In this document: piece by piece, positions 18,728 through 29,570 of the stretch
Layout of the letters: every line of letters starts with the position of its first letter
How positions within the stretch are numbered: the stretch's first letter is position 1
DNA from: Providencia alcalifaciens DSM 30120
Lineage (GTDB): Bacteria; Pseudomonadota; Gammaproteobacteria; Enterobacterales; Enterobacteriaceae
NCBI RefSeq assembly: GCF_000173415.1
Contig: NZ_ABXW01000017.1
Span: 1 to 64,000 of the forward strand
Reading direction: 5' to 3'
DNA: 64,000 bases
Translations under genes and position numbers: made by a program
Notes under the pieces: generated by a model
What the model saw: only the letters and a program-made list of their open reading frames with translations
Told to the model about the DNA's origin: nothing
Database searches by the model: none

Positions 18728-19906
18728 ATGAATGTGATTATTGTTGGGGGAGGGATGGCTGGCGCCACATTGGCTCTGGCGATTTCGTCACTCAGTCAAG
18801 GACGCGTTTCGGTATCACTCATTGAAGCCTCTCGACCGGAAGGTCAGCATCCAGGCTTTGATGCTCGAGCGATTGCATTATCCCACGGCACCTGTCAGTA
18901 CTTGTCATCGATAGGTGTTTGGTCTGCTTTTGCTGACTGTGTGACTCCGATTAATCACGTTCATGTGTCTGATAGAGGTCATGCCGGTTTTGTTAATATT
19001 CATGCCGAAGATCACCAGATTACCGAGCTAGGTAATGTGATTGAATTGCATGAAGCTGGCGCCCGTTTATTTACCCTGTTGCGTAAGGCCCCAGGAGTCA
19101 AACTCTATTGTCCTGCAAAAGTAGAGCATGTAGAGCGTACCGTGGATAATGTGACGGTCACGTTAGCAAGTGGCGAACAAATTACGGGTCATCTTTTAGT
19201 GGCGGCCGATGGAAGTCGCTCTGCGATTGGACAAGCTTGTAACATGCAATGGCAGCAGGATGATTATGGGCAAGTGGCGATTATCGCGAACGTCAAAACA
19301 GCAATTGACCCCGCAGGACGTGCTTTCGAACGCTTTACTGAATTTGGTCCTTTAGCGTTATTGCCTATGTCAGAAGGGCGCAGCTCGCTAGTGTGGTGCC
19401 ATCATCAAGAGCATGCTGATGCTATTAATTCATGGGACGACGAAACGTTTATTCGCAAATTGCAGCAAGCATTTGGTTGGCGTTTAGGTGAAATCACCCA
19501 AGCCGGTAAACGCAACTGTTACCCGTTAGTATTAAGAAAAGCGGTTAATTCAGTGAGTCATCGTGTTGCACTGGTGGGAAATGCAGCTCAGACGCTACAC
19601 CCAATCGCGGGGCAAGGTTTCAATCTTGGGATCCGTGATGTAATGCAATTAGCTGAATTAGTGGTGAATGCTCATGCTAATCAGCAAGATATTGGTCATT
19701 ATTCATTGCTAAATCAGTACCAACAATCCCGATTAGCTGACAGAGAAAAAACGGTTGCCATGACGGATGGTCTGGTTCGGTTATTTGCTAATCGTTGCTT
19801 TCCCCTGATCGTTGGGCGCAATTTGGGACTGATGGCGATGGAAATGTTACCGCCTATTCGTGATGTTTTAGCCCGCCAAACCCTTGGCTGGGTCGCACAT
19901 AAATAA
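18728..19906 (+). CDS. ubiH: 2-octaprenyl-6-methoxyphenol hydroxylase
   Basis: The 392-residue FAD monooxygenase introduces a ring hydroxyl in ubiquinone biosynthesis as part of the cytosolic Ubi complex. The N-terminal dinucleotide fold (IIVGGGMAGATLALA), the middle AADGSRSAIG motif and the C-terminal flavin-binding GNAAQTLHPIAGQGFNLGIRD pattern (read as separate short blocks) are all present. It is followed by the paralogue ubiI, which differs in ring position. Full length, no anomaly. Confidence 0.95.
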   Translation: MNVIIVGGGMAGATLALAISSLSQGRVSVSLIEASRPEGQHPGFDARAIALSHGTCQYLSSIGVWSAFADCVTPINHVHVSDRGHAGFVNIHAEDHQITELGNVIELHEAGARLFTLLRKAPGVKLYCPAKVEHVERTVDNVTVTLASGEQITGHLLVAADGSRSAIGQACNMQWQQDDYGQVAIIANVKTAIDPAGRAFERFTEFGPLALLPMSEGRSSLVWCHHQEHADAINSWDDETFIRKLQQAFGWRLGEITQAGKRNCYPLVLRKAVNSVSHRVALVGNAAQTLHPIAGQGFNLGIRDVMQLAELVVNAHANQQDIGHYSLLNQYQQSRLADREKTVAMTDGLVRLFANRCFPLIVGRNLGLMAMEMLPPIRDVLARQTLGWVAHK

Positions 19907-19931
19907 CCACAAAATTAAGAGGAATTATAAT

Positions 19932-21158
19932 ATGCAATCGTTCGATGTGGTTATCGCTGGTGGTGGCATGGTTGGGCTGGCATTGGCATGTGGACTCGAA
20001 GGCAGTGGTTTACGTGTGGCAGTGGTAGAAAACCATCCGCCTAAAGTGCCATTTTCTGCCAGTGAGCCCCATGCGCTGCGCGTATCAGCAATTAATGCAG
20101 CGAGTGAAAAATTATTGGCTCACTTAGATGTGTGGTCAGCCATTAAAGGAATGAGAGCGTCTGCCTATAATGGTATGGAAGTGTGGGATAACCATAGTTT
20201 TGGGCGTATCGCTTTTTCTGCAAAAGACCAAAACCTTTCGCACTTAGGTCATATTGTTGAAAATAATGTGGTACGTGATGCGCTGTGGCAAAAAGCCAGC
20301 CAATTGCGTGATGTGACATTATTAGCGCCAGCGACCATTAAGAAAGTTGTTTGGGGCGAAAATGAGGTTTTCATCACGTTAGATGACGAAAATATGCTGA
20401 CAGCTCGATTAGTTGTCGGTGCCGATGGGGCGAATTCATGGTTACGTAGTCATGCGGATATCCCACTGACATTCTGGGATTATGAACATACTGCGTTAGT
20501 TGCCACAATTAGAACGGAACGTCCACACGAAGGGATTGCTCGCCAAGCCTTTAATGGGGAAGGTATCCTCGCATTCTTACCATTGAGCGACCCGCATTTA
20601 TGCTCGATTGTGTGGTCCCAACCAAACTTAGCCGCGGCGCGTCGCCAAGATTTAGACAAGCTCGAGTTTGAGAAAGAGTTAACCGTTGCATTTGATGCTA
20701 ATTTAGGGTTATGCCAGCTTGAAAGCGATCGTGTGACTATTCCATTAACTGGGCGTTATGCACGCCAGTTTGCGGCTCAGCGTCTTGCACTTCTGGGGGA
20801 TGCTGCTCATACCATTCATCCATTGGCAGGTCAGGGTGTTAATCTTGGTTTTATGGACGTTGCTATGCTGATCGGTGAAATCAGAAGGTTGCATCGAGAA
20901 GGTAAGGATTTTGGTCAATATTTCTATTTACGTGACTATGAGCGCAGTCGTAAACATAGTGCCGCATTGATGTTAGCGGGTATGCAAGGGTTCCGTGAGT
21001 TATTCGATGGCAATAACCCTGCGAAAAAATTGTTACGTGATATTGGCTTAGTATTAGCGGATAGCCTACCCGGAATAAAACCACAATTGCTGAACCATGC
21101 AATGGGCTTATCGGATATGCCTAAATGGTTAAAACAACTCCCTATTGATAGTCAGTAA
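19932..21158 (+). CDS. ubiI: 2-octaprenylphenol hydroxylase (C5)
   Basis: This 408-residue FAD monooxygenase is paralogous to UbiH and was formerly called VisC. It hydroxylates C5 of the ubiquinone precursor. FAD motifs are VIAGGGMVGLALACGL, GADGANSWLR and GDAAHTIHPLAGQGVN. ATG 19932 is used because it gives MQSFDVVIAGGG and has AAGAGGAA upstream; a longer open frame reaching into ubiH has no support. It ends the pepP operon with a strong terminator. Confidence 0.95.
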   Translation: MQSFDVVIAGGGMVGLALACGLEGSGLRVAVVENHPPKVPFSASEPHALRVSAINAASEKLLAHLDVWSAIKGMRASAYNGMEVWDNHSFGRIAFSAKDQNLSHLGHIVENNVVRDALWQKASQLRDVTLLAPATIKKVVWGENEVFITLDDENMLTARLVVGADGANSWLRSHADIPLTFWDYEHTALVATIRTERPHEGIARQAFNGEGILAFLPLSDPHLCSIVWSQPNLAAARRQDLDKLEFEKELTVAFDANLGLCQLESDRVTIPLTGRYARQFAAQRLALLGDAAHTIHPLAGQGVNLGFMDVAMLIGEIRRLHREGKDFGQYFYLRDYERSRKHSAALMLAGMQGFRELFDGNNPAKKLLRDIGLVLADSLPGIKPQLLNHAMGLSDMPKWLKQLPIDSQ

Positions 21159-21181
21159 TTGATTTTATTTTTCTCTTATAG

Positions 21182-21217
21182 ACGGAACGCTGAGTTTAAC
21201 GCGTTCCGTTTTTTTAT
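21182..21217 (+). terminator. Terminator after ubiI
   Basis: A perfect 9-bp stem (ACGGAACGC at 21182-21190 and GCGTTCCGT at 21201-21209) is followed by seven T residues. Confidence 0.9.
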
Positions 21218-21625
21218 TTGTAATCACTATCTCCCCACCTCGTTGATACTTTCCAATGGCTGAGAAAAACTAATTTATCCCTTATTTCGGATTAGTTTTT
21301 CTAATTTAACAATTAGACGCTGTTAGAGCCTTATTTCGATGGGAATCTCAGTTTTGATGATATTTTGCTCACCAATAAGCCAAATATGAAGGGATTGAGT
21401 GATCGTTCTCAATTATTTAACAAAAAGCGCTGGCAATATAACCGCGCAATCAGTAATACAGTGAGTACGTCACCCTATTTTTTTTTATAGCATCCAATTT
21501 CGAATGTTAGCGATTTTGAATCAAATTCGATGATTTGCGTTTTGATGAAACGGGGTTTACAGAAAAAATTTATACCGTCATCACGCAATCACCCCATCAG
21601 ACACAGTAATGTAAAGAGGGTATTC
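21218..21625. other. Regulatory region upstream of gcvTHP
   Basis: About 400 bp without a gene. It contains a perfect 11-bp inverted repeat (GAAAAACTAAT at 21264-21274 and ATTAGTTTTTC at 21291-21301) with a 16-base spacer. In E. coli this interval binds GcvA, Lrp and PurR; none of those sites is clear by eye. No glycine riboswitch fold was recognised. AAAGAGGG precedes the gcvT ATG. Confidence 0.5.
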
Positions 21626-22720
21626 ATGGTAAAGCAAACAACTCTATATGATGAGCATATAGCCTGCGGTGCAAAAATGGTGGATTTCCACGGGTGGATG
21701 ATGCCACTGCACTATGGTTCGCAAATCAACGAACATAATATTGTCCGAACCGATGCAGGAATGTTTGATGTTTCCCACATGACCATTGTTGATTTACATG
21801 GTGAAGGCTGCCGCGATTTTCTCCGTTATCTTCTCGCCAATGATATTGCCAAACTCACGATCAAAGGCCGCGCACTGTATACCGGTATGCTGAATGCATC
21901 CGGTGGTGTGATTGATGATTTGATTGTTTATTACCTTGACGATGATTTCTATCGTTTGGTGGTTAACTCTGCGACACGAGACAAAGACATTGCATGGATT
22001 GAACAGCATGCTAAAGAGTATGCTGTTGCAATCACTGTACGCGATGATCTCGCGTTATTAGCCGTTCAAGGTCCAAAGGCACAAGATAAAGTTCACTCTT
22101 TACTGACTGAAGAGCAGCGTGCTGCAATTAAAGATATGAAGCCTTTCTATGGTGTACAAACTGGCGATCTGTTTATTGCAACAACAGGTTATACCGGTGA
22201 GAAAGGCTATGAAATCGCAATGCCAAAGCAGCAAGTTGTAGAGTTTTGGCGCAAGCTGCTTAAAGCGGGTGTGCATCCAGCTGGCTTGGGTGCTCGTGAT
22301 ACGTTACGCCTTGAAGCAGGTATGAATTTATATGGGCAAGATATGGACGAGTCTATTTCTCCATTGGCAGCCAATATGGGATGGACAATTGCTTGGGAAC
22401 CGCAAGATCGGAACTTTATCGGTCGTGAAGCATTGGAAAAGCAACGTGCTCAAGGTTCAGACAAACTGGTTGGTATTGTCATGCGTGAAAAAGGCATTTT
22501 ACGTGCTGAACAGGTTGTGCGCTTTACCGACGAATCGGGTAAATTGCATGAGGGAGTGATCACTAGCGGTTCATTTTCTCCAACGTTGGGTTTCAGTATC
22601 GCATTAGCGCGTGTACCGAATGGGATTAAAAATCAGGCCATCGTTGAAATTCGCCATCGTGAAATGCCGGTTGAAGTGGTTAAGCCGGGGTTCGTACGTG
22701 AAGGTAAGGCATTAGTATAA
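21626..22720 (+). CDS. gcvT: Glycine cleavage system T protein (aminomethyltransferase)
   Basis: The 364-residue cytoplasmic enzyme transfers the aminomethyl carbon from lipoylated H protein to tetrahydrofolate, releasing ammonia. [23 protein letters not shown] and [10 protein letters not shown] are typical, and the C-terminal barrel has FIGREAL and [12 protein letters not shown] 21626 is chosen for the [11 protein letters not shown] start and an AAAGAGGG ribosome site; an upstream in-frame extension has no homology. It begins the gcvT-gcvH-gcvP operon. Its distant paralogue ygfZ is encoded 4 kb downstream. Confidence 0.96.
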   Translation: MVKQTTLYDEHIACGAKMVDFHGWMMPLHYGSQINEHNIVRTDAGMFDVSHMTIVDLHGEGCRDFLRYLLANDIAKLTIKGRALYTGMLNASGGVIDDLIVYYLDDDFYRLVVNSATRDKDIAWIEQHAKEYAVAITVRDDLALLAVQGPKAQDKVHSLLTEEQRAAIKDMKPFYGVQTGDLFIATTGYTGEKGYEIAMPKQQVVEFWRKLLKAGVHPAGLGARDTLRLEAGMNLYGQDMDESISPLAANMGWTIAWEPQDRNFIGREALEKQRAQGSDKLVGIVMREKGILRAEQVVRFTDESGKLHEGVITSGSFSPTLGFSIALARVPNGIKNQAIVEIRHREMPVEVVKPGFVREGKALV

Positions 22721-22799
22721 TTAGATATTTTCTAATGCAACACAATATTTAGTTTTATTCTCAAAAAACATATTCTCAGAATCAGAAGAGAGGCTAGAA

Positions 22800-23192
22800 A
22801 TGAGCAATGCACCTAAAGAGTTAAGATATACCCGTGAACACGAATGGTTACGTGATGAAGGCAACGGTGAGTTTACTGTGGGTATCACTGAACATGCGCA
22901 AGAAACTTTAGGCGATATGGTTTTTGTCGACTTACCTAACGTAGGTGATGTCGTGAGTGCAGGGGATGACTGTGCAGTTGTTGAATCTGTTAAGGCGGCA
23001 TCTGATATTTATGCACCTATTAGCGGTGAAATTATCGCAGTAAATGATGCATTAAGTGATTCTCCAGAATTAGTCAACGAATCACCTTATCAAGAAGGTT
23101 GGATTTTCCGCATTAAGATGACTGATGACTCACAGTTAGCTGACCTGATTGATGCTCAGGGTTATCTGAGCATGATCGCCGCGGAAGAGTAA
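22800..23192 (+). CDS. gcvH: Glycine cleavage system H protein
   Basis: The 130-residue lipoyl carrier shuttles the aminomethyl group between the P, T and L proteins. The lipoylated lysine lies in [14 protein letters not shown] near residue 65. The start ATG 22800 follows AGAGAGG. It is 79 bp from gcvT. A strong hairpin lies between it and gcvP. Confidence 0.97.
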   Translation: MSNAPKELRYTREHEWLRDEGNGEFTVGITEHAQETLGDMVFVDLPNVGDVVSAGDDCAVVESVKAASDIYAPISGEIIAVNDALSDSPELVNESPYQEGWIFRIKMTDDSQLADLIDAQGYLSMIAAEE

Positions 23193-23205
23193 TTTATTGC
23201 ATCGT

Positions 23206-23245
23206 ACTTTGCGCTGTAGCCTGATAGTTCGCTACAGCGCAACGT
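23206..23245 (+). other. Strong hairpin between gcvH and gcvP
   Basis: A perfect 12-bp stem (TTGCGCTGTAGC at 23209-23220 and GCTACAGCGCAA at 23231-23242) extends by three more pairs (TAC/GTA) across one mismatch. No T run follows, so it is not a classic terminator. It could block 3' exonucleases and raise gcvTH levels over gcvP, or attenuate readthrough. Confidence 0.75.
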
Positions 23246-23376
23246 ATTTAAAAATATTGTTTTTATAAAGGTTAGTTTGAACTGGCCCACTTACCTCGCA
23301 GTTTATAAATAGGTCTTATCATCGCTAGAGTCTTATAACCTACGCTACGCACGGCAAAAAGGATGGGAACACAGAT

Positions 23377-26253
23377 ATGTCGATGTCACTGAGTCAACTA
23401 GAAAACCGTTCAGAATTTATCTCGCGCCACATTGGATCATCAGAACAACAAATAAAAACCATGTTAGGTACTGTTGGTGCGACCTCTCTCGATAATTTAA
23501 TGGACAAAATTGTCCCAAAAGCAATCTTACTACCGGAACCACCAAGAGTGGGTGGTGGTGCTACAGAACAAGAGGCATTGGCCGAGCTAAAAGGCATCGC
23601 ATCTCTTAATAAACGCTATAAAAGTTACATCGGTATGGGCTATGCCCCTGCAGTACTTCCCCCTGTTATCTTGCGTAATTTGTTAGAAAATCCCGGCTGG
23701 TACACGGCCTATACGCCGTATCAACCTGAGGTTTCTCAAGGGCGTCTTGAATCCCTGCTGAATTTTCAGCAACTCACTATCGATTTGACGGGCTTAGATC
23801 TCGCTTCAGCGTCCTTATTGGATGAAGCGACTGCGGCGGCTGAAGCCATGGCGATGGCAAAACGTATTAGTAAGTTGAAAAACGCAGAGCGTTTTTTCGT
23901 TGCAGATGATATCCATCCTCAAACACTTGATGTTGTGCGTACTCGCGCGGGTACTTTCGGTTTTGAAGTGATTGTGGATAGTGCAGAAAAAGCACTGGAG
24001 CATGAAGGGGTATTTGGTGTATTGCTACAACAAGTTGGTACCACAGGGAACATTCATGATTACAGTGAACTGTTTGCTAAGCTGAAAGAGAAAAATATCG
24101 TCAGTTGTGTGGCTGCGGATATGATGGCACTCGTTTTACTGACAGCACCAGCAAAACAAGGTGCGGATATTGTCTTTGGCTCCGCTCAACGTTTTGGTGT
24201 ACCAATGGGCTATGGTGGTCCTCATGCCGCATTTTTTGCCTGCAAAGATGAATTTAAACGCGCGATGCCGGGACGTATTATCGGGGTCTCCCGTGATGCG
24301 GCAGGACATACAGCATTACGCATGGCAATGCAAACTCGTGAGCAACATATTCGCCGCGAAAAAGCGAACTCTAACATTTGTACCTCTCAAGTTTTACTCG
24401 CTAACATTGCAGCAATGTACGCGGTGTATCATGGTCCTGAAGGTTTAAAACTGATTGCTGAGCGTATTCACCGCTTTAGCTCTATTTTTGCCAAAGCGCT
24501 TACAGAGGCGGGTATTACTCTTCGTCATAAAACGTGGTTCGATACTCTCGCGATTGAAGTCGCAGATAAAGCCGCAGTATTAGCGCGCGCAGAAAAAGCA
24601 CAAGTCAACTTGCGCACAGATATTCATGGTGCGGTGGGCGTGACATTTAGCGAAGTCACTTCACGTCATGACCTGAACGAGTTGTTCTTCGTGATCACTG
24701 GCATGGATAAAAAATTGGATTTTGAAGCATTAGACAAGCTCGTTTCAGAAGGCACAAGTTCTATTCCAGCCGCGATGTTGCGTGATGATGTTATCTTAGC
24801 CCATCCAAATTTCCATCGTTATCATAGTGAAACGGAAATGATGCGCTACATGCATAGCTTAGAACGTAAGGATTTAGCGCTGAATCAAGCGATGATCCCA
24901 TTAGGTTCATGTACGATGAAACTGAACGCTTCTGCGGAGATGATCCCTATCACATGGCCTGAATTTGGTGAATTACACCCGTTCTGCCCACCAGAGCAAG
25001 CGCAAGGTTATCACCAAATGATTGAGCAGCTTTCTCACTGGTTAGTGCAATTAACGGGTTATGACGCCGTTTGCATGCAGCCAAACTCAGGGGCACAAGG
25101 TGAATACGCGGGGCTGTTAGCGATTCGTCGTTACCATGAAAGCCGCAATGAAGGCGCGCGTAATATCTGTTTGATCCCCGCATCGGCACACGGAACTAAC
25201 CCTGCATCTGCACATATGGCAGGCATGGAAGTCGTGGTTGTGCGTTGTGATGATGAAGGTAATATTGATCTTGTTGACCTCCGTGAAAAAGCGAAGGAAC
25301 ACAGCACAGCTCTTTCTTGTGTCATGGTGACCTACCCATCTACTCACGGGGTTTATGAAGAGAGTATCCGTGAAGTGTGTGAAATTATTCATCAATATGG
25401 TGGGCAAGTTTATTTAGATGGTGCGAACATGAACGCACAAGTAGGTCTAACAACACCTGGCTTTATTGGTGCGGATGTGTCTCACTTGAATTTACATAAA
25501 ACCTTCTGCATTCCTCATGGTGGCGGCGGACCAGGTATGGGACCTATTGGTGTGAAAAAACACTTAGCACCGTTTGTTCCTGGGCACTCGGTGGTCACGC
25601 AAGAAATGTTGACTGAGCAAGGCGCGGTTTCTGCTGCACCATTTGGTAGCGCTTCTATTCTACCTATTAGCTGGATGTATATCCGTATGATGGGCTCGCA
25701 CGGGCTTAGAAAAGCTAGCCAAGTGGCTATTTTAAATGCTAACTACATCGCGAAACGCTTAGCCACTCGCTATGACATTCTATACACAGGGCAAGAAGGC
25801 TATGTGGCTCACGAATGTATCGTTGATCTACGTCCTATCAAGAAAGATACAGGTATCAGTGAGTTAGATATTGCGAAGCGTTTGATTGACTACGGTTTCC
25901 ATGCGCCAACCATGTCATTCCCTGTCGCGGGAACCTTGATGATTGAACCAACTGAATCAGAAAGCATCGTCGAAATTGATCGCTTTATCGATGCGATGTT
26001 GGCTATTCGTGATGAAATAGACCAAGTGGTTCAAGGTAAATGGACGTTGGAAGATAACCCGTTAGTGAACGCTCCGCACGTTCAAACTGAATTAGCGGAA
26101 GAGTGGGCGCATACTTATAGTCGTGAATTGGCGGTATTCCCATCTCACGCAACTCGAGTGAACAAATATTGGCCAGCGGTGAAACGTCTTGATGATGTTT
26201 ACGGGGACCGTCATTTACATTGTTCGTGCGTACCTATTGAAGAGTATATGTAA
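23377..26253 (+). CDS. gcvP: Glycine dehydrogenase (decarboxylating), P protein
   Basis: The 958-residue pyridoxal-phosphate enzyme decarboxylates glycine and loads the aminomethyl group on H protein. It is the fused long form with N-terminal and C-terminal PLP-fold halves. The PLP lysine is in [19 protein letters not shown] near residue 708. ATG 23377 follows AAGGATGGG. It is 184 bp from gcvH but on the same strand without a terminator of standard form, so it is probably in one operon. LpdA encoded at the window start supplies the L protein. Confidence 0.97.
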   Translation: MSMSLSQLENRSEFISRHIGSSEQQIKTMLGTVGATSLDNLMDKIVPKAILLPEPPRVGGGATEQEALAELKGIASLNKRYKSYIGMGYAPAVLPPVILRNLLENPGWYTAYTPYQPEVSQGRLESLLNFQQLTIDLTGLDLASASLLDEATAAAEAMAMAKRISKLKNAERFFVADDIHPQTLDVVRTRAGTFGFEVIVDSAEKALEHEGVFGVLLQQVGTTGNIHDYSELFAKLKEKNIVSCVAADMMALVLLTAPAKQGADIVFGSAQRFGVPMGYGGPHAAFFACKDEFKRAMPGRIIGVSRDAAGHTALRMAMQTREQHIRREKANSNICTSQVLLANIAAMYAVYHGPEGLKLIAERIHRFSSIFAKALTEAGITLRHKTWFDTLAIEVADKAAVLARAEKAQVNLRTDIHGAVGVTFSEVTSRHDLNELFFVITGMDKKLDFEALDKLVSEGTSSIPAAMLRDDVILAHPNFHRYHSETEMMRYMHSLERKDLALNQAMIPLGSCTMKLNASAEMIPITWPEFGELHPFCPPEQAQGYHQMIEQLSHWLVQLTGYDAVCMQPNSGAQGEYAGLLAIRRYHESRNEGARNICLIPASAHGTNPASAHMAGMEVVVVRCDDEGNIDLVDLREKAKEHSTALSCVMVTYPSTHGVYEESIREVCEIIHQYGGQVYLDGANMNAQVGLTTPGFIGADVSHLNLHKTFCIPHGGGGPGMGPIGVKKHLAPFVPGHSVVTQEMLTEQGAVSAAPFGSASILPISWMYIRMMGSHGLRKASQVAILNANYIAKRLATRYDILYTGQEGYVAHECIVDLRPIKKDTGISELDIAKRLIDYGFHAPTMSFPVAGTLMIEPTESESIVEIDRFIDAMLAIRDEIDQVVQGKWTLEDNPLVNAPHVQTELAEEWAHTYSRELAVFPSHATRVNKYWPAVKRLDDVYGDRHLHCSCVPIEEYM

Positions 26254-26277
26254 TTAATTTACTCAGTGTTGAATATG

Positions 26278-26310
26278 AAAACGCCAGATGAAGATCTGGC
26301 GTTTTTTATG
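26278..26310. terminator. Bidirectional terminator between gcvP and the HD-domain gene
   Basis: A 12-bp perfect stem (AAAACGCCAGAT with ATCTGGCGTTTT) with a GAAG loop and T run serves gcvP; the symmetrical A run allows the same function on the minus strand for the convergent gene ending at 26342. Confidence 0.88.
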
Positions 26311-26341
26311 GGATTGCCTTTTCTGTAGCCTGTTTTTATAA

Positions 26342-26962
26342 CTACAGCAGCCATCCTTTTTGGTGTGCCTGTTCTAATTGCTGTTCAAGTTGCAACCAAA
26401 ACTCAGGCAGTATCTCTTGAATATAGTCACACTTACTGACGACCTGCTCATGGCGAATATGATTTTCAACCCAGCTTTGACCTTGATTATGCAAGTTCAA
26501 TAACATTGGCATCGCTCTGTCAATGGCATTGGCATATTTCGATTCCAAGGTTTCAACAGCATCATACTCATTCCACAAGGCTAAAAATTCCGCATTTTGT
26601 GGGCTTGGTAGTAGGTTAAATAGGCGGTTAGCCGCTTTGACTTCTTCATCATGAATGGCATCACGAGCAGCATTATCAAAGACTAAGACATCACCAGCAT
26701 CAATTTCAACAATATCATGTACTAAGGCGAGTTTAATGGCACGTTCCAGATTAACGCCCGGTACATAAGGTGCGAATGCCATTGCTGCAACCGCAAATTG
26801 CCAGCTATGTTCTGCGGTGTTTTCGTGTCTTTCACGGTTTAATAATTTATTTTTTCGATAAACACTTTTCAGTTTATCGAGCTCCATTAAAAATTGGATG
26901 ACTTCGGTAAAAGCCCCAAAATTCAAAATATTCTGTGGCTTAGTACCTGTTGCAGATGACAT
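26342..26962 (-). CDS. HD-domain (HD_3) phosphohydrolase
   Basis: The 206-residue cytoplasmic protein has the YfbR/YGK1-like HD pattern: RHENTAEHSW near residue 41 gives the first His, ALVHDIVEIDAGD near residue 82 gives the HD pair, and ANAIDRAMPML gives a further Asp. Relatives are 5'-deoxynucleotidases and related metal phosphohydrolases, but the substrate cannot be told. It starts 11 bp behind the ygfZ stop on the same strand, so the two are probably co-transcribed. It is not the standard enterobacterial neighbour of ygfZ. Confidence 0.8.
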   Translation of the reverse strand: MSSATGTKPQNILNFGAFTEVIQFLMELDKLKSVYRKNKLLNRERHENTAEHSWQFAVAAMAFAPYVPGVNLERAIKLALVHDIVEIDAGDVLVFDNAARDAIHDEEVKAANRLFNLLPSPQNAEFLALWNEYDAVETLESKYANAIDRAMPMLLNLHNQGQSWVENHIRHEQVVSKCDYIQEILPEFWLQLEQQLEQAHQKGWLL

Positions 26963-26973
26963 AAAAACCTCAA

Positions 26974-27960
26974 TTATTTATCTTCTTCTAAAGAATAAGG
27001 GAGTGGGCTAATTGTTAGGCGACTGTGCTCATCTCCCATAACACGAAATACGCTATCGGCTTCCATGTCATTATTCATGATGATTTGGATGCTAAGATCA
27101 CCATTACCTAAACGTACTGCCGCGAGAACAGTGCCTGTACGACGCCAGTTTTCACCGAGTTGCCATTCAACACCCTCGCCGATGGTTGGGAGCGCGGAGC
27201 CTGTACCTGTAAGCCAATACATCGCTCGTTTGTTAGCACCACGGAACTTGGCACGAGCCACCATTTCTTGGCCTGTGTAGCAGCCTTTTTTAAAGCTAAT
27301 ACCGTGAGGGATAACCTGTAAGTTTGCTGCTTGTGGTAAATGTTGAGCGCTATTCTCTTGGTCAATAACAGCGAGACCGGCCTCAATATCAAGCGCTAAC
27401 CATTGTTGGTCAGAAACCTGTGGTGCATTTAATGTGTCTGTTATCTTTTGTGCGATGGGCTCATCTGTAATGATTAAGAAGCGTTCTGCTGGGAGGTCAA
27501 AATGCAGAAGGGTGCTATTGCCATCAACAACCACTTGATTTTGGTGATCCGGCAATGTGGCAAAAATAGCTGCTAGTGCTTCTCTTGCGCCTTGTCCGGC
27601 GATACCCAGTAATTTCAGTTCGGGTTTTTTCTCAAAAGTGACTTTAGAAAAAACGGCATATTTTTTTAGTTCTGCAAGTTGGGCATCGGCGACACTGCGT
27701 CTTTCAATATAGGAAAAACCATCTAAATGATGGAATAGGCGTAGGTCACTCCACATTTTGCCTTTTGGGTCACAATGTGCGGTCAGTGTGTGGGCATGTT
27801 CAAGCGTACTAATATCCGCGGTGACTTGCCCTTGCAGATATTTTTCTGCGTCGGCACCGTGAAGATGAATAAGTTCCCAGTTTTCCAGTGAAATCAATAC
27901 AAGGGGTAAAGACTGAGAATTGAGGGGAAACTGAAGTGTGTTGTCTACATGAGAAGTCAT
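26974..27960 (-). CDS. ygfZ: tRNA-modifying protein YgfZ (folate-dependent Fe-S protein)
   Basis: The 328-residue member of the GcvT/COG0354 family helps maintain certain iron-sulfur enzymes such as MiaB in a folate-dependent way. The signature [17 protein letters not shown], with the essential Cys, lies around residue 226. The N-terminal half has the GcvT-like fold ([19 protein letters not shown]). Divergent from sdhE, as in E. coli. The next gene on the strand is an HD phosphohydrolase. Confidence 0.94.
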   Translation of the reverse strand: MTSHVDNTLQFPLNSQSLPLVLISLENWELIHLHGADAEKYLQGQVTADISTLEHAHTLTAHCDPKGKMWSDLRLFHHLDGFSYIERRSVADAQLAELKKYAVFSKVTFEKKPELKLLGIAGQGAREALAAIFATLPDHQNQVVVDGNSTLLHFDLPAERFLIITDEPIAQKITDTLNAPQVSDQQWLALDIEAGLAVIDQENSAQHLPQAANLQVIPHGISFKKGCYTGQEMVARAKFRGANKRAMYWLTGTGSALPTIGEGVEWQLGENWRRTGTVLAAVRLGNGDLSIQIIMNNDMEADSVFRVMGDEHSRLTISPLPYSLEEDK

Positions 27961-28218
27961 GATTTCACCTGTTGTTCTTTATCTGATAATGGTGCTTAAT
28001 GGTAAAATAGCTAGGTCACATTGCAAGCCTAAAACGGTACTAAAGTTTCATTAGCCTATTATTCAGCATAAGCGGGTAAATAGTTTGTAGAAAAACGGTA
28101 TTTTACAACCTAAAATGTGAACTATGTAGAGTGTGGCATGTTTTATTGACAGATTATCTGATAGAGTATTTAAAATAATCAATCTTATCAGTCAACTGCA
28201 ACAAAAGGTCGTAGTGAA

Positions 28219-28518
28219 ATGGATAATGGAATGCCTAGCGGGCAAAGTCAAATCGATATCAATAACAAGGCGCGAATTCATTGGGCATGCAGAAGAGGCA
28301 TGCGTGAGCTTGATATTTCTATCATGCCATTTTTTGAATATGAATATGACGAACTGACAGATCACGATAAACGTATTTTTGTGCGTCTACTCGAGTGCCC
28401 AGATCCAGATTTGTTCAATTGGTTGATGAATCACGGGCGTCCGGAGGATGAAGAGCTATTCTCTATGATTAAACTCATTCAAGAAAGAAATAAAAATCGT
28501 GGTCCTGTGGAAATCTAA
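28219..28518 (+). CDS. sdhE: FAD assembly factor SdhE (CptB)
   Basis: The 99-residue protein promotes covalent flavinylation of succinate dehydrogenase SdhA. The conserved RGMRELD motif, IMPFFE and [17 protein letters not shown] are intact. The E. coli protein starts at the equivalent of [11 protein letters not shown]; here no ATG exists at that point, so the N-terminus must be about ten residues longer, beginning at ATG 28219 or 28231. It overlaps cptA by 20 bp, a translationally coupled arrangement. Older literature named the pair CptB/CptA as an antitoxin-toxin. Confidence 0.94.
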   Translation: MDNGMPSGQSQIDINNKARIHWACRRGMRELDISIMPFFEYEYDELTDHDKRIFVRLLECPDPDLFNWLMNHGRPEDEELFSMIKLIQERNKNRGPVEI

Positions 28519-28909
28519 TCTTTCCATTTCATGGAAAACCCAGCTTTTTTCAACCAGCCTCCATGTGGGGGCGGGTATCATTTTGCTTGTTGCACCATGG
28601 GAACCTGGTAACTCGATGATTTGGCTTCCATTATTGGTTATCTTAGTGGCGAGCTGGGCAAAAAGTCAAAAGAACATTAGCAAAGTGAAAGGCGTTGCTG
28701 TACTGGTGAATGGCAATAAGCTTCAATGGAAAAAGAATGAGTGGGAAATAATCAAAGCACCATGGTGTAGCCGTTGTGGTATTTTATTGACGCTTAAGGC
28801 ACTGCAAGGAAAGCCACAGAAGCTGCGTTTGTGGGTGGCGAAAGATTCAGTGTCCGAAGAAAATTGGCGTAACCTCAATCAATTATTACTGCAATATCCC
28901 GACATTTGA
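28499..28909 (+). CDS. cptA: YgfX/CptA-like inner-membrane protein
   Basis: The 136-residue protein starts at GTG 28499 inside the last codons of sdhE. Two hydrophobic helices at residues about 15-55 are followed by a cytoplasmic domain ending with [26 protein letters not shown] and WEIIKAPW match E. coli YgfX. YgfX has been described both as a toxin affecting FtsZ/MreB and as a partner of SdhE; the toxin role is debated. Gene order sdhE-cptA-fldB is conserved. Confidence 0.9.
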   Translation: MVLWKSNLSISWKTQLFSTSLHVGAGIILLVAPWEPGNSMIWLPLLVILVASWAKSQKNISKVKGVAVLVNGNKLQWKKNEWEIIKAPWCSRCGILLTLKALQGKPQKLRLWVAKDSVSEENWRNLNQLLLQYPDI

Positions 28910-28934
28910 TATTGCAGTTTATTGCGCTTCATCT

Positions 28935-29453
28935 CTAAAGAGCAGCTTCAATTTCTTGTAGGATCTGCTCACACCATTGGGCGATTCTCTCGTCCGTTTG
29001 TTCAAATTGGTTCACATCATCGAGTGCGAGACCAACAAACATTTTACCGTCTTCAGTCAGTGGTTTGGGGCTTTCAAATTCATAACCTTCAGTAGACCAA
29101 AAACCAATAAATTGTGCGCCAGTCGGTTTTAGTTGGTGATAGAGCATACCTAATGCATCTAAAAACCATTCGCTATAGTCAACTTGGTCACCCATGCCAT
29201 ACATGGCGACCATTTTGTCGACAAGGTTAAGTTTGGGAAGCGCCTCCCAAATTTCCAGCCAGTCTTCCTGAATTTCACCAAAATCCCACGTAGGAATTCC
29301 CAAAATAAGAACATCGTACTGCTCCATTAATTCTGGCGGTGTATCGTTGACGTTATGGAGCGTGATGAAATCATCACCTAGGATGTCGCGTATTTTCTCC
29401 GCAACCATTTCGGTGTAGCAGGTACTTGAGCCGTAAAAAAGACCTATTTTCAT
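28935..29453 (-). CDS. fldB: Flavodoxin FldB
   Basis: The 172-residue FMN electron carrier has the phosphate-binding loop GSSTCYTEM at residues 8-16, the first ring-stacking region at [13 protein letters not shown] and the second at [15 protein letters not shown]. The TWDFGE and STCYTE details fit FldB rather than FldA. It supplies electrons to cytoplasmic reductases; in E. coli it responds to SoxRS. It is convergent with cptA and divergent from xerD. Confidence 0.95.
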   Translation of the reverse strand: MKIGLFYGSSTCYTEMVAEKIRDILGDDFITLHNVNDTPPELMEQYDVLILGIPTWDFGEIQEDWLEIWEALPKLNLVDKMVAMYGMGDQVDYSEWFLDALGMLYHQLKPTGAQFIGFWSTEGYEFESPKPLTEDGKMFVGLALDDVNQFEQTDERIAQWCEQILQEIEAAL

Positions 29454-29570
29454 ATATATTCTTACTATATCCAGCGCTGGTTTTTATCACGAGGGACGTA
29501 TTGTAACAGATGGTGCTACAATCAGGCATAATAGATTGCATGGTAATAATAAAGAGGCATAGGATCTAGC

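Noticed and set aside
21210-21625. Glycine riboswitch before gcvT
   Set aside because: I looked for a tandem aptamer but saw no conserved core; E. coli relatives use GcvA and Lrp instead.
28219-28909. sdhE-cptA as a genuine toxin-antitoxin system
   Set aside because: The pair is a core enterobacterial flavinylation operon. The toxin interpretation of CptA is disputed, so I do not count it as a defence or TA finding.
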